Assembly (NCBI GenBank): GCA_016931955.1
Contig: JAFGDV010000013.1
Location: 1-27,642, forward strand
Direction: 5' to 3'
Source: Candidatus Altarchaeota archaeon
GTDB taxonomy: Archaea > Altiarchaeota > Altiarchaeia > IMC4 > QMZM01
Length of the DNA stretch: 27,642 bases
Both the position numbers and the translations under genes were made by a program. Position 1 is the stretch's first letter. Each line of letters starts with the position of its first letter. Below the pieces are notes generated by a model, which saw nothing but the letters and a program-made list of their open reading frames with translations, was not told the DNA's origin and ran no database searches. This document shows, in pieces, positions 14,721 through 23,045 of the stretch.

Positions 14721-17700
14721 ATGCACCTTGAGAGACTGGAGATCCATGGATTCAAATCCTTTAGGGATAAGACAGTGCTTGAGTTCCCGGACAAGTTCAC
14801 GGCCATTGTCGGCCCCAACGGCTCGGGGAAAAGCAACATCGTCGACGCCATATGTTTTGTCTTGGGCAAGTCCAGAGGCCTCAGGGTGGGAAACCTCAGG
14901 GAATTAATCTACAACGGGGGGGTTGACGGCAAAGAATCAGATCACACAAAGGTTTCGATCTACCTAAACAACGGCGGCAAGAAGATAAGGATAAGCAGGG
15001 AAGTAAACACTGAAGGACAAAGCCTCTATAGGATAGATAAAAAACGCGCTTCAAGGCAGGAGGTCGTAGAAATCGTGGGCGACAATGAATACAACATAAT
15101 CCTCCAAGATGACGTGACTGGTGTCATAGAGATGCTGCCGAAGGAGAGACGACAGATAATAGATGACCTCTGTGGCATAGGTGAATACAACAAAAAGAAG
15201 GCCAAGGCTTTGAAGGAACTGGAGACGGTGGAAAACAGGATATCTGACACACACATAATCCTCGGAGAAAAACAGGGCTACATGGAGCAGCTTGGAAAGG
15301 AGCGGAATGACGCACTCCAACATCAGGAGCTAAGCAAGGATCTGGAGAAATGCAGGGCAAGCATACTCTACAAGAACATCGAAGGCGTAGAGAAAAAGCT
15401 CGAGGGGATAGACTCAGGTCTTACTGAACTCATGGATGAGGAAAACAACCTCAAAGAGAAAATCAACAAGATAAAGAGGGACATAGAAGAGAAAAACAAG
15501 GAACTTAAGCAGATAAACTCGGAAATAGTCGGGCTGGAGGAGGAGAAGAGCCTGGGGAAGATCCCAGGGATCAGGGGTGAACTGAGCCGGAAGCAGGACA
15601 AACTGGAGAGCCTGAATAAGGTGCTTGAAGACGACAAAAAAACGATTCACGAGAAAAAAGAAAAAAGAAGCAAGCTTATCTCCAACATAAACTCGCTTGA
15701 AGCAAAACTGAGGGCTGCCAAAGAGAGGCTTGAGTTTCTCAACGACCAGATACTTGAGGAGTCAAAGAAGATCAAAGGCCTTGAGGTCGAGGAAAAAATA
15801 GACACATTAAAGAACCACATTTTTGAGCTTAGGTCAAAGGTTACTTCATTGGTTGAATCCGAGGAATCGAACAAGAAGAGGATCGAAGACTTCCTCAGAC
15901 AGAAGGATGGAATAACTGAGAGAATACATGAGCTTCTGCAGCAGGAGAAGGAGCTAGAAAAAAGGATAAAGGAGAGAGACAAACAGCATAAGGGCGAATT
16001 CGAGGAATTCGAACAACTCAGGAAGAGGCTGCCCGAACTAGAGGAAAAAATAGATGGAATGCAGAGCCGTTTGGAGAGCCTCCGCGTAGAATACGCCGCA
16101 AAGAAGACCGAGATCGAAACAGTGGAGAAGAGCAGCGGCGGATTGAAGGGTGCGATCAGCGCCATAAACAAACTGAAGGGGATAATCGATGGGGTTCATG
16201 GACCTGTATTCCAGTTGGGCAGGGTGCTGAACCCAGAGTACGATGAGGCTATGAAGATCGCCGCTGGCGGCAGAATGTATGACGTACTCGTCGAAAACGA
16301 GGATACAGCAATAAAATGCATAAAATACCTGAGGGAGAAGAAAATCGGGAGAGCAACCTTTCTGCCGCTAAATAGGATAACCTTCAGGAGACAGGATAAA
16401 GCGCCGAAAGGGGCAATAGGTTTCGCTCGAGACTTTATCACAACAAACGCGAGGTTTAAGCCTGCATTCGACTACGTCTTCGGGAACACCTTGCTCGTGA
16501 GAAGCCTTGAGGATGCGAAGAAGATCGGAGTCGGCAGGTTCAGGATGGTGACGCTCGACGGCGACCTGCTGACTGAAAGCGGTGCAATGACCGGCGGATA
16601 CACGAGAAAGATAGAGATTGGGTTTTCGAGGGCTGATGAGCTAGAGAAAGACCTAAAGGAGCTGGAGCAGAGAATAATAGACCTCGATGGTGAAAGACAG
16701 GAGCTGCTGCTGGAAAAGAAGAAGGTAGGGGATATGCTATCGAAACTGGAGGCCCCAGTGACGAACATAATAACAGACGTGGAGAGGATAAGGCTTGAGA
16801 AAGGCTCCCTCGGAGACAAGTTGGGGGACCTCCGGTATAGGACGGAAGAAATCGAAGACATCGTCAAAAAGATAAAACAGGAGATTACAGAGAACAAGGG
16901 CGAAGCCAGATCACTTGAGGGGGAGATAAAAAACAAGGAAAAGGAGCTTGCTGTCCTCTTGAAGAAGCGCTCGGAGACGAACATCGACAAACTTGAGAAG
17001 CTTAAGGATGACTACCGTGACCTGGAGGTGGAAGAGAAGACCCTGACAGAGAAAAGAGAGCTGATAAAGCAGCAGATAGGTGACTTAGACGACGAAATCG
17101 AGAAGCTGAACGAAAAGAAGACAGGCTTAGAGACAGATATCCAGGAGGTCATGGAGTCCTGTGAAGGGCTCGAGAAGGAGCTCCAAGTCATGGAGAAAGA
17201 GAACACTAAGCTGATGGAGAAGCTCGGAGTTCTTATAGAAGATAGGTCTGCCATCGAAGATGAGATAACGTCATTGGGCTCGGGTAGGGGTGAAACTGAA
17301 CTCAAACTGGAGTCTGCGAAGGAGGAAATAAATTCCCAGCTAATAAAGAAGGCCTCCCTGGAGACAAGGTTGTCAGACCTCAGGGAGGAATATAAGCCTT
17401 ATCTTGAGATGGAGGTCTTAGACGAAGGCCTAAAGAGGCTTGAGTCCAGGATTTCTGAGATAACAACCAGTCTAGAGGCATTAGGCTCTGTTAACATGAG
17501 GGCTATTGAAACCTATGAAATCATCAGGAGGGAATTCGATGAAACTGTGGAGAAACTCGAAACCTTAAAGAATGAACGCCAGTCGATATTCGACTTCATG
17601 GAGAAGGTCGAACAGAAGAAGAGAGAGACCTTTATGGCGGCCTTCGACTTTGTCAAAAATGGTTTTGAACAGATCTATGGAGAGCTTGCGAACGGAGAAG

Positions 17701-18062
17701 GCACATTGATTTTAGACAACCCAAGAGACATATCCGATTCTGGGCTGATCATTAAGGCGTCTCCTGAGGGCAAGAAGCTGATAAACATCGACGCCATGTC
17801 CGGCGGCGAGAAAGTCCTCACCTGCTCCGCTTTCCTGCTTGCGATTCAGAGGTATAAGCCCTCATATTTTTACATCGTAGACGAGATCGACGCCTCCCTT
17901 GATAGGGCAAACTCCCTTAAGCTGGCTGATATCCTGAGGAATTCTGCCGCCCAGTTCCTGATCATCTCACACAACAATGAAGTGATCAAGAAGGCTGAAT
18001 CCGTTATCGGCGTCTCAATGAGTAACGGAGTGTCTCAGATAGTGGGTGTAAAATTGACTTAG
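14721..18062 (+). CDS. smc: Chromosome segregation ATPase SMC
   Basis: This 1113-aa protein has the full SMC layout. The N-terminal head has Walker A 'GPNGSGKSN' at 31-39. A long coiled coil runs over about 170-480, and a hinge lies around 490-640 ('GVHGPVFQLGRVLNPEYDEAM', then 'GGRMYDVLVENEDTA'). The returning coiled coil runs over about 660-985, and the C-terminal head has the ABC signature 'MSGGEK' near 1025 and Walker B 'YFYIVDEIDASLD' near 1050. It compacts and separates chromosomes as a dimer, normally with ScpA/ScpB-type kleisin partners. No scpA or scpB lies next to it; the convergent downstream gene is a DUF5752-like protein. It is slightly shorter than many archaeal SMCs, but nothing essential is missing. 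Confidence 0.97.
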   Translation: MHLERLEIHGFKSFRDKTVLEFPDKFTAIVGPNGSGKSNIVDAICFVLGKSRGLRVGNLRELIYNGGVDGKESDHTKVSIYLNNGGKKIRISREVNTEGQSLYRIDKKRASRQEVVEIVGDNEYNIILQDDVTGVIEMLPKERRQIIDDLCGIGEYNKKKAKALKELETVENRISDTHIILGEKQGYMEQLGKERNDALQHQELSKDLEKCRASILYKNIEGVEKKLEGIDSGLTELMDEENNLKEKINKIKRDIEEKNKELKQINSEIVGLEEEKSLGKIPGIRGELSRKQDKLESLNKVLEDDKKTIHEKKEKRSKLISNINSLEAKLRAAKERLEFLNDQILEESKKIKGLEVEEKIDTLKNHIFELRSKVTSLVESEESNKKRIEDFLRQKDGITERIHELLQQEKELEKRIKERDKQHKGEFEEFEQLRKRLPELEEKIDGMQSRLESLRVEYAAKKTEIETVEKSSGGLKGAISAINKLKGIIDGVHGPVFQLGRVLNPEYDEAMKIAAGGRMYDVLVENEDTAIKCIKYLREKKIGRATFLPLNRITFRRQDKAPKGAIGFARDFITTNARFKPAFDYVFGNTLLVRSLEDAKKIGVGRFRMVTLDGDLLTESGAMTGGYTRKIEIGFSRADELEKDLKELEQRIIDLDGERQELLLEKKKVGDMLSKLEAPVTNIITDVERIRLEKGSLGDKLGDLRYRTEEIEDIVKKIKQEITENKGEARSLEGEIKNKEKELAVLLKKRSETNIDKLEKLKDDYRDLEVEEKTLTEKRELIKQQIGDLDDEIEKLNEKKTGLETDIQEVMESCEGLEKELQVMEKENTKLMEKLGVLIEDRSAIEDEITSLGSGRGETELKLESAKEEINSQLIKKASLETRLSDLREEYKPYLEMEVLDEGLKRLESRISEITTSLEALGSVNMRAIETYEIIRREFDETVEKLETLKNERQSIFDFMEKVEQKKRETFMAAFDFVKNGFEQIYGELANGEGTLILDNPRDISDSGLIIKASPEGKKLINIDAMSGGEKVLTCSAFLLAIQRYKPSYFYIVDEIDASLDRANSLKLADILRNSAAQFLIISHNNEVIKKAESVIGVSMSNGVSQIVGVKLT

Positions 18063-18460
18063 TCGAATATCAGGTTTATTGAATCCGACTTCAAGGACTT
18101 TATCTTGGAGTCTAGGACGTGCACTAGTTTGGCTTTGGCGTCCACTTCTATGGAGGGTCTTATCAATTCCAGATCTCCGCTGAGTTCTCTATCCCCTATG
18201 ATCTCTCTAACCCATGTGGCGAAGTCGTTCCTTCCTTCAAGGTGGTGTAGAACTGCCTCTTCCGGCGCTTCCTTGATCGCTTCCTTCAGCTCCTCCAGTA
18301 GGAAGCATTCGTCTATGATCTCGTGGTCGTTTTTCTTGAGCTTGAATCCATGATGGGGGTGTACGCGCCTTAGGTGTGGGTGCGTGATCACCCTCTTGTC
18401 GTGTATTATAGAATTGACTATGCCCCAGTACAGGTCTTCATCGTAGTCTTTTTTCGCCAT
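18059..18460 (-). CDS. DUF5752-like protein
   Basis: The protein is 133 aa from ATG 18460; a second ATG three codons upstream (18469) is possible. The core 'AVLHHLEGRNDFATWVREIIGDRELSGDLE' matches the DUF5752 pattern 'HH...NDFA.WV....GD..L...L', a family of unknown function found as a stand-alone protein or attached to glycosyltransferases. The protein is rich in His near the N terminus ('THPHLRRVHPHHG'), which could bind a metal. A TATA box GTATATAAA (18480-18488) lies about 26 bases before ATG 18460, favouring that start as leaderless. It overlaps the smc stop by four bases in convergent orientation. Confidence 0.7.
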   Translation of the reverse strand: MAKKDYDEDLYWGIVNSIIHDKRVITHPHLRRVHPHHGFKLKKNDHEIIDECFLLEELKEAIKEAPEEAVLHHLEGRNDFATWVREIIGDRELSGDLELIRPSIEVDAKAKLVHVLDSKIKSLKSDSINLIFD

Positions 18461-18479
18461 GTCCACCATCTAGAATGAG

Positions 18480-18488
18480 TTTATATAC
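18480..18488 (-). promoter_or_regulatory. TATA box of the DUF5752-like gene
   Basis: On the minus strand, GTATATAAA lies about 24-26 bases before ATG 18460 and too close to the alternative ATG at 18469. Confidence 0.5.
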
Positions 18489-18546
18489 ATAACTTTATAA
18501 AACAACTATAAATACTTTGGGTATTTGCAGTATCCAGGTCAACATA

Positions 18547-18577
18547 TTTATATATCTAAAATCCTAAATATTAGGAT
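18547..18577 (+). promoter_or_regulatory. ars operon promoter and ArsR operator
   Basis: TATA box TTTATATA (18547-18554) is followed, with start-site spacing of about 26, by a perfect 7-bp inverted repeat ATCCTAA-ATA-TTAGGAT (18561-18577). The last bases of the repeat form the first two bases of the arsR ATG (18576). The operator thus covers the predicted transcription and translation start of a leaderless mRNA, so bound ArsR would block initiation. Confidence 0.65.
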
Positions 18578-18836
18578 GAAACACAGTCTTAGAATTTTCA
18601 AGGCCCTTAGCGATGAAACACGGCTTAGGATAGTGGAATTCCTCCTCGGCGGAGAGAGATGCGTCTGCGAGATAATCCCATACACGAAGAGGGCGCAGTC
18701 CACCGTCTCCCTCCAGCTCGCAAAACTCGAAAGCCTTGGAATACTGAAATCAAGGAGAGACGGCAAGAAGATATTCTACAGAATAGCCAGCAACAAAGTC
18801 AAAAAGATACTGGAGTGCATGGAAGATGAAGATTGA
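18576..18836 (+). CDS. arsR: ArsR-family metalloid-responsive repressor
   Basis: This 86-aa winged-helix protein ('LRIFKALSDETRLRIVEFLLGGERCVCEIIPYTKRAQSTVSLQLAKLESLGILKSRRDGKKIFYRI') is typical of ArsR/SmtB. The CVC pair in 'GERCVCEII' is the ELCVCDL-like arsenite/antimonite site of classical ArsR. A longer frame opens at 18525, but that start lies upstream of the TATA-predicted transcript start and operator, so ATG 18576 is preferred. It is the first gene of a four-gene operon with a thioredoxin-like protein, permease and ArsM, and it overlaps the next gene by 11 bases. Confidence 0.93.
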   Translation: MKHSLRIFKALSDETRLRIVEFLLGGERCVCEIIPYTKRAQSTVSLQLAKLESLGILKSRRDGKKIFYRIASNKVKKILECMEDED

Positions 18837-19059
18837 AATACTTGGAATGGGGTGCATCAAATGCAATACCCTCTACGGAAACGTTAGAAAAGCAGTTACT
18901 GAATTAGACATGAAGCCGGAAATAGAACATGTAAGAGACCTCAACAAGATAGTGGAATACGGCGTCATGTCGACACCCGCGTTGGTCATAGACGGAGAAG
19001 TGATGGCCTCCGGGAGAATACCCTCCGTAGAGGAGATAAAGGGGTGGCTTAAAGAATGA
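18826..19059 (+). CDS. Thioredoxin-like small redox protein (MTH895/TM0996 type)
   Basis: The 77-aa protein opens 'MKIEILGMGCIKCNTLYGNVRKAV', with a CxxC (C10-C13) at the start of helix 1 and the cis-Pro loop 'GVMSTPALVIDGEV'. This matches the short archaeal thioredoxin/glutaredoxin family typified by MTH895, often encoded next to DUF318 permeases and arsenic genes. It probably supplies electrons for disulfide reduction, either on ArsM or the permease, or for arsenic reduction. It overlaps arsR by 11 bases and the permease by 4 (ATGA), so the operon is tightly coupled. Confidence 0.87.
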   Translation: MKIEILGMGCIKCNTLYGNVRKAVTELDMKPEIEHVRDLNKIVEYGVMSTPALVIDGEVMASGRIPSVEEIKGWLKE

Positions 19060-20180
19060 GAGACAGATACAAGATAGCGTTGATAATAGTAGCGTTCTTC
19101 GCCTTCTATTTTATTCCACACTATCTGCCGCAGGCAGCTCAGGCCTCAAAAGACCCGCTGATGAACGGATTATTCATGCTCTACGACTACGCAAAAGCCC
19201 ACACATTGACCTGCCTTCTGCCAGCGTTCTTCATTGCGGGGGCAATATCCGCTCTTATGCCAAAGGAGAGCATCAGCCGCCACCTAGGACAGAAGGCACC
19301 TAGACATATAGCGTATCCGCTTGCGATACTAGGCGGATTACTTTTAGCAGTCTGCTCCTGCACCATCCTCCCATTGTTTGCGGGGATAAAGAAGAAGGGC
19401 GCAGGTTTGGGGCCGGCGATAGCGTTCCTCTACACCTCTCCGGCTACGAACATTCTAGCGATAGTCTTCACCGGCGGAGTATTAGGCTGGCAGCTTGCAG
19501 GCTCAAGGATATTTCTCTCAGTCATATTCGCAACCCTCATCGGGATCATAATAACGGCCATATTCAAGGAAGACGATGTAAAACCCACCGAATCCCAGGA
19601 AAAAATCCGGTGGAATCTGAAAAACATCCTCACAGACAGAATCTTCCAGTTCACCGCCACACTCATCCTGATCCTGATAACAGGGACGAGGCTCACCGGC
19701 ATGGAGAGGATCGTGGCATTCCTCGGGTTGACGTTTCTCCTAATACTGCAGGCAATATACCGGCTGAGCAGAGAGGAAGCCAAGGCGTGGCTTTCCGAGA
19801 GCTACCTTTTCACAGCTAAAATATTCCCATTGCTTCTCATCGGAGTCTTCGTCGCAGGAGCCATCTCCGCCCTGATGCCAGAAGACCTCTTAGAGAACTA
19901 CGTCGGAGGAAACACCATAACAGCAAACCTTTTCGCAGTATTGTTCGGCGTAGTAATGTATTTTCCAACACTCGTTGAAGTCCCGATGGCGCAGATGTTC
20001 CTCAGCCATGGAATGGGCAACGGACCGCTGCTGGCTTACCTATTAGCTGATCCGGTCATCTCGCTGCCCAGCATATTGGTCGTAAGAGGACTCATAGGCA
20101 CGAAGAAGACGGCAGTATACATTCTGCTGATAACATTCTTCTGCACGCTCGCAGGACTCATATATGGAACATTAACCTAA
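19056..20180 (+). CDS. DUF318/ArsP-type permease
   Basis: This 374-aa protein has eight to ten membrane segments in two similar halves: 'FIAGAISALMPKESISRHLG' (first) and 'FVAGAISALMPEDLLENYVG' (second). 'AVCSCTILPLFAGIKKKGAGLGPAIAFLYTSPATNILAI' carries the conserved Cys-x-Cys of the family. ArsP proteins export trivalent organoarsenicals. Next to ArsM that function fits well: methylated arsenic made by ArsM would leave by this permease. In the second half the CSC is replaced by 'YFPTLVEVPMAQMFLS'. The gene is coupled upstream to the thioredoxin-like gene and followed by arsM one base after its stop. Confidence 0.88.
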   Translation: MRDRYKIALIIVAFFAFYFIPHYLPQAAQASKDPLMNGLFMLYDYAKAHTLTCLLPAFFIAGAISALMPKESISRHLGQKAPRHIAYPLAILGGLLLAVCSCTILPLFAGIKKKGAGLGPAIAFLYTSPATNILAIVFTGGVLGWQLAGSRIFLSVIFATLIGIIITAIFKEDDVKPTESQEKIRWNLKNILTDRIFQFTATLILILITGTRLTGMERIVAFLGLTFLLILQAIYRLSREEAKAWLSESYLFTAKIFPLLLIGVFVAGAISALMPEDLLENYVGGNTITANLFAVLFGVVMYFPTLVEVPMAQMFLSHGMGNGPLLAYLLADPVISLPSILVVRGLIGTKKTAVYILLITFFCTLAGLIYGTLT

Positions 20181-20181
20181 G

Positions 20182-20949
20182 ATGGAAAACGAAAAGATGA
20201 GGAAGGCTGTTAGAGAGGGCTACGCCAGGATAGCGGAGAAAGGTGGTTGCTGCGTTCCCAGTAATTCATGCTGCGGAGGCGCTGATCTTACAGAGAATAT
20301 CAGCAGGAAAATCGGATACTCTGAGAGGGAGCTTAGGGCTGTTCCAGAGGGATCGAATCTCGGGCTTGGCTGCGGGAATCCAATCGCCCTCGCCTCTCTA
20401 AGAGAGGGTGACATGGTTCTCGACCTCGGCTCAGGGGCTGGATTCGACTGTTTCTTAGCTGCCAACGTAGTCGGCGGAAAAGGCAGGGTTATCGGCGTAG
20501 ATATGACGCCTGAGATGATCGAGAAGGCCAGGATGAACGCCAAAGAAGGCAGATATAAGAATGTGGAGTTCAGATTAGGGGAGATCGAGAACCTTCCCGT
20601 AGGCGATAATTCCGTCGACGTAATAATCTCGAACTGCGTCATCAATCTCTCACCGGACAAGGAAAGGGTCTTCAGGGAAGCCTTCAGGGTGCTGAAGCCA
20701 GGCGGCAGATTAATGGTTTCAGACATTGTTCTGTTGAAGGAACTCCCAGATTCCGTAAAGGATAGTATCAAAGCATATGTTGGCTGCGTCTCCGGTGCCT
20801 TAATGAGGAACAAATATCTTGACTTAGTAGAGGAGGCTGGTTTTCATGATGTCAAGGCCATAGAGGATTCCAGCTTCCCCATTGAGTGCATTGCCGAGGT
20901 TGCGGATTCGATTGCAAGCATAAGGGTCTCAGCAATAAAACCTGGATGA
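20182..20949 (+). CDS. arsM: Arsenite S-adenosylmethionine methyltransferase
   Basis: The 255-aa protein has SAM motif I 'VLDLGSGAGFDCFLAA' (79-94), acidic 'VIGVDMTPEMI' and the ArsM cysteines: C64 in 'GLGCGNP', C152 in 'ISNCVINL' and C202 in 'YVGCVSGA'. The 50-residue gap between the last two equals that of characterised ArsM enzymes. An N-terminal pair of CC motifs (C23/C24 and C30/C31) probably also binds metalloid. It methylates As(III) to mono- and dimethyl products using reduced thiols. It starts one base after the permease stop, as the last gene of the ars operon. Confidence 0.94.
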   Translation: MENEKMRKAVREGYARIAEKGGCCVPSNSCCGGADLTENISRKIGYSERELRAVPEGSNLGLGCGNPIALASLREGDMVLDLGSGAGFDCFLAANVVGGKGRVIGVDMTPEMIEKARMNAKEGRYKNVEFRLGEIENLPVGDNSVDVIISNCVINLSPDKERVFREAFRVLKPGGRLMVSDIVLLKELPDSVKDSIKAYVGCVSGALMRNKYLDLVEEAGFHDVKAIEDSSFPIECIAEVADSIASIRVSAIKPG

Positions 20950-21007
20950 GAAGATTTTACTCGGTCGTATTCATCTGCATTGGAGTCTACTACTCTTGTG
21001 AGTTATA

Positions 21008-21748
21008 GTGGATAATAGCCTATATTATTCTGTGAAATCATATGCAGTATTCCTTATCTTTGTGTTGCTTGCATTTCCAGTCAACGGAGAATCCTATTAC
21101 GCCGACGTGTCTGTGGAGGTCGAAGAATCAGGTGTCTCATCTATCTCTGGAATAAGCAATCACCCGCTCCTCCAAGAGAGGGCCACCGACTCCCTTACAT
21201 CCAAGAAGGGTGGACATTGGCTCTTCAACCTGACGCTGCCCGAGGAAGACCTGTTCTCTGATTTTGTATATACTGTAGACCTCCCTGATGGAGCGGAAAT
21301 CAACTACGTGAAGACCACCGGGAGGTTCAGGATAACCTCTTCTGAAGGCAGGATATCCGTGAGCGGCACCGGAAGCGACATGGATATGAGCGTACTCATA
21401 CAGTACCGTTTAGCTGCCCGCGAGGAGACCAACAGTTGGTATCTGCTTCCTGTTGCATTCTTCACCGTCCTAGCGGTTGCTTTAATCTATCTCAAATCAA
21501 GGAGGAAGCCTGCATCCGAGGAAGCTAAACCAGAGGAGCCCTTCCTTGATGTCTTGACTGAAAGGCAGAAGGCTATTCTCCAAATTATCACTGAATCCGA
21601 TAAGCCAGTCAACCAGTCCTTGATCTGTGAGAGGCTTAGCCTCCCGAAGTCTTCTGTTTCGAGGAACGTGAATTCATTGGCTGGACTAGGCCTCATAGAG
21701 AAGAGGAGGGTGGGTGTTAGCACCTTCCTCTCATTGAAGAGGTCCTGA
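21008..21748 (+). CDS. Membrane-anchored winged-helix regulator with an extracytoplasmic domain
   Basis: This 246-aa protein has an N-terminal signal or membrane segment ('YAVFLIFVLLAFPVNGES', 13-30) and an outside domain (about 30-140) of beta character. A membrane helix follows ('WYLLPVAFFTVLAVALIYL', about 143-161), then a basic anchor, then a cytoplasmic winged helix ('DVLTERQKAILQIITESDKPVNQSLICERLSLPKSSVSRNVNSLAGLGLIEKRRVGVSTF', 180-240). It looks like a one-component sensor that reads the cell surface and binds DNA. GTG 21008 is the start, with no ATG before the signal. It precedes a cluster of secreted proteins; a perfect TTCCGGCCGGAA palindrome just before the next gene is a candidate target. 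Confidence 0.75.
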   Translation: MDNSLYYSVKSYAVFLIFVLLAFPVNGESYYADVSVEVEESGVSSISGISNHPLLQERATDSLTSKKGGHWLFNLTLPEEDLFSDFVYTVDLPDGAEINYVKTTGRFRITSSEGRISVSGTGSDMDMSVLIQYRLAAREETNSWYLLPVAFFTVLAVALIYLKSRRKPASEEAKPEEPFLDVLTERQKAILQIITESDKPVNQSLICERLSLPKSSVSRNVNSLAGLGLIEKRRVGVSTFLSLKRS

Positions 21749-21771
21749 CTTGTTCCGCCTTTTTCCACCTG

Positions 21772-21783
21772 TTCCGGCCGGAA
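21772..21783. promoter_or_regulatory. Perfect palindrome before the secreted-protein gene
   Basis: TTCCGGCCGGAA, 12 bases and fully symmetric, lies directly before a TATA-like CTTTTATG (21784-21791). TGTTCCG also occurs 20 bases earlier (about 21751-21757) in the same orientation. The position next to BRE/TATA fits an operator or activator site. Confidence 0.4.
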
Positions 21784-21836
21784 TCTTTTATGTTGTTCCA
21801 GCTAAATCACTGATAGAACACTTAGAGGTGCTTGAG

Positions 21837-22862
21837 ATGAAAAAATTGTTTATCTTTGCGGTTATGTTTCTGTTGGCATTAAGTATTACGTCAGCAGATA
21901 ATGAAACAATAGAACCACCCGAGGAGAACGAGACAGTGGAACCACCGGAAGAGAACCAGACAGTAGATGAGGATGTTGATGCCTTTGGATCTGTTTTAGG
22001 TGCTGAGATCAGGCTTCTGCAGCTTGAAAGTGCTTTGACGAAGAACATCCTCTGGGGGGAGGAGATTGTTGCAGCGATCTTGGGGAAGAATTCAAGCGCT
22101 GATGTAAGCGAGCTTGAGGCTATTCTCGCAGAGCTGCAGGTCTTGAGGAATGATGTCGCATCCACTGCCCCTGAGTCAGGCAGTGAATCTGCTCTGCTGT
22201 TTGTGGACTTGAAGAAGGATGCCATAGATCTGACCCATGAATTCCGGACTATTGCGCAGAACATGCTTAAACCGAACGAAGCCGACGGCCTTCGCAGAAG
22301 GCTTCAATTGATCAAGTGGGATGAGACGAAGGCTCGGAATGGGAGAATCCACGCCCTCCAAAGGGAATACAACGCCCAGAAGGTGAATGAATCCCTTTCC
22401 ACGATCGGTGTAAGCAATCCTCAGCTGTTAGATAGGGTGCGTGCAGGAAATGCATCTCTCTCCGAGGTGAAGGCGTCTCTTAAGGCTGCAATACAGAACA
22501 TGGGTGCATACAACAAGACTCAGGCGATGGTAGCATTACAAGAGAATGTTGCCAGGAAGAATGTCTTCAAGAGGGCTGTAATTGAAAAAGTGGGATACAA
22601 GAAGCTTGAGAGGCTTCAGACGCGGACCGAAAACAGGATCGCTGCCGCCCAGAGCCTCAATCTCTCGGAGAAGACACATGCCAGGCTTGAAAACCGCCTA
22701 CAGAAGGCAATTAAGAAGGAAGAGCGCATACAGAACAGAACCGAGGAGGAGATTAACAGATCAGAGCAGGTCTCTGAGAAGACGCCTTCACAGGCGCAGG
22801 TCAAAGGCGTGAATAAATCCCAGAATGGTAACGGTAATGGTGTTGGAGGTGGTAGGAGATGA
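21837..22862 (+). CDS. Secreted coiled-coil protein with Glu/Pro-rich repeats
   Basis: The protein is 341 aa from ATG 21837, which follows a good Shine-Dalgarno (GAGGTG, 21825-21830). Longer upstream starts are not supported. There is a cleavable signal ('KKLFIFAVMFLLALSITSADN', 2-22), then two imperfect repeats of EPPEEN(E/Q)TV, then helical coiled-coil sequence with many NxS/NxT sites, and a Gly/Asn tail ending NGNGNGVGGGRR. I recognise no domain with confidence. The start signal, glycosylation sites and Pro-rich neck indicate a secreted or surface protein. A four-base overlap (ATGA) couples it to the lipoprotein gene that follows. Confidence 0.75.
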   Translation: MKKLFIFAVMFLLALSITSADNETIEPPEENETVEPPEENQTVDEDVDAFGSVLGAEIRLLQLESALTKNILWGEEIVAAILGKNSSADVSELEAILAELQVLRNDVASTAPESGSESALLFVDLKKDAIDLTHEFRTIAQNMLKPNEADGLRRRLQLIKWDETKARNGRIHALQREYNAQKVNESLSTIGVSNPQLLDRVRAGNASLSEVKASLKAAIQNMGAYNKTQAMVALQENVARKNVFKRAVIEKVGYKKLERLQTRTENRIAAAQSLNLSEKTHARLENRLQKAIKKEERIQNRTEEEINRSEQVSEKTPSQAQVKGVNKSQNGNGNGVGGGRR

Positions 22863-23041
22863 AAAAATTTTTGGTTTTTTTCCTGGCTTTGTCTCTGCTC
22901 TTCCTAGGCTGCCTTGACGGAGGTATTGAAGAGAAAACGCCTTCATCTACTACCTTGGCTTCTGAGGACCTCTCCTTGGAAGAATTAGATGTTTCCTTTA
23001 TGTTGGAGAATGACTCAGTAGAAATCGGGGACATGATCTAG
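22859..23041 (+). CDS. Tiny lipoprotein
   Basis: The 60-aa protein 'MKKFLVFFLALSLLFLGCLDGG...' has a clear lipobox (LFLGC, lipidated Cys 18) and a short acidic, Ser/Thr-rich tail ending 'VEIGDMI'. It is co-translated with the preceding secreted protein (ATGA overlap). It could anchor or partner that protein at the membrane; this is inferred from coupling alone. No family is recognised. It ends 4 bases before the stop of the convergent Thr-rich gene. Confidence 0.7.
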   Translation: MKKFLVFFLALSLLFLGCLDGGIEEKTPSSTTLASEDLSLEELDVSFMLENDSVEIGDMI

Positions 23042-23045
23042 GTTT

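Noticed and set aside
15026-17305. Several open frames on the minus strand under smc
   Set aside because: Ser/Phe/Leu-rich shadow frames of a coiled-coil coding sequence, without start signals or recognisable domains.
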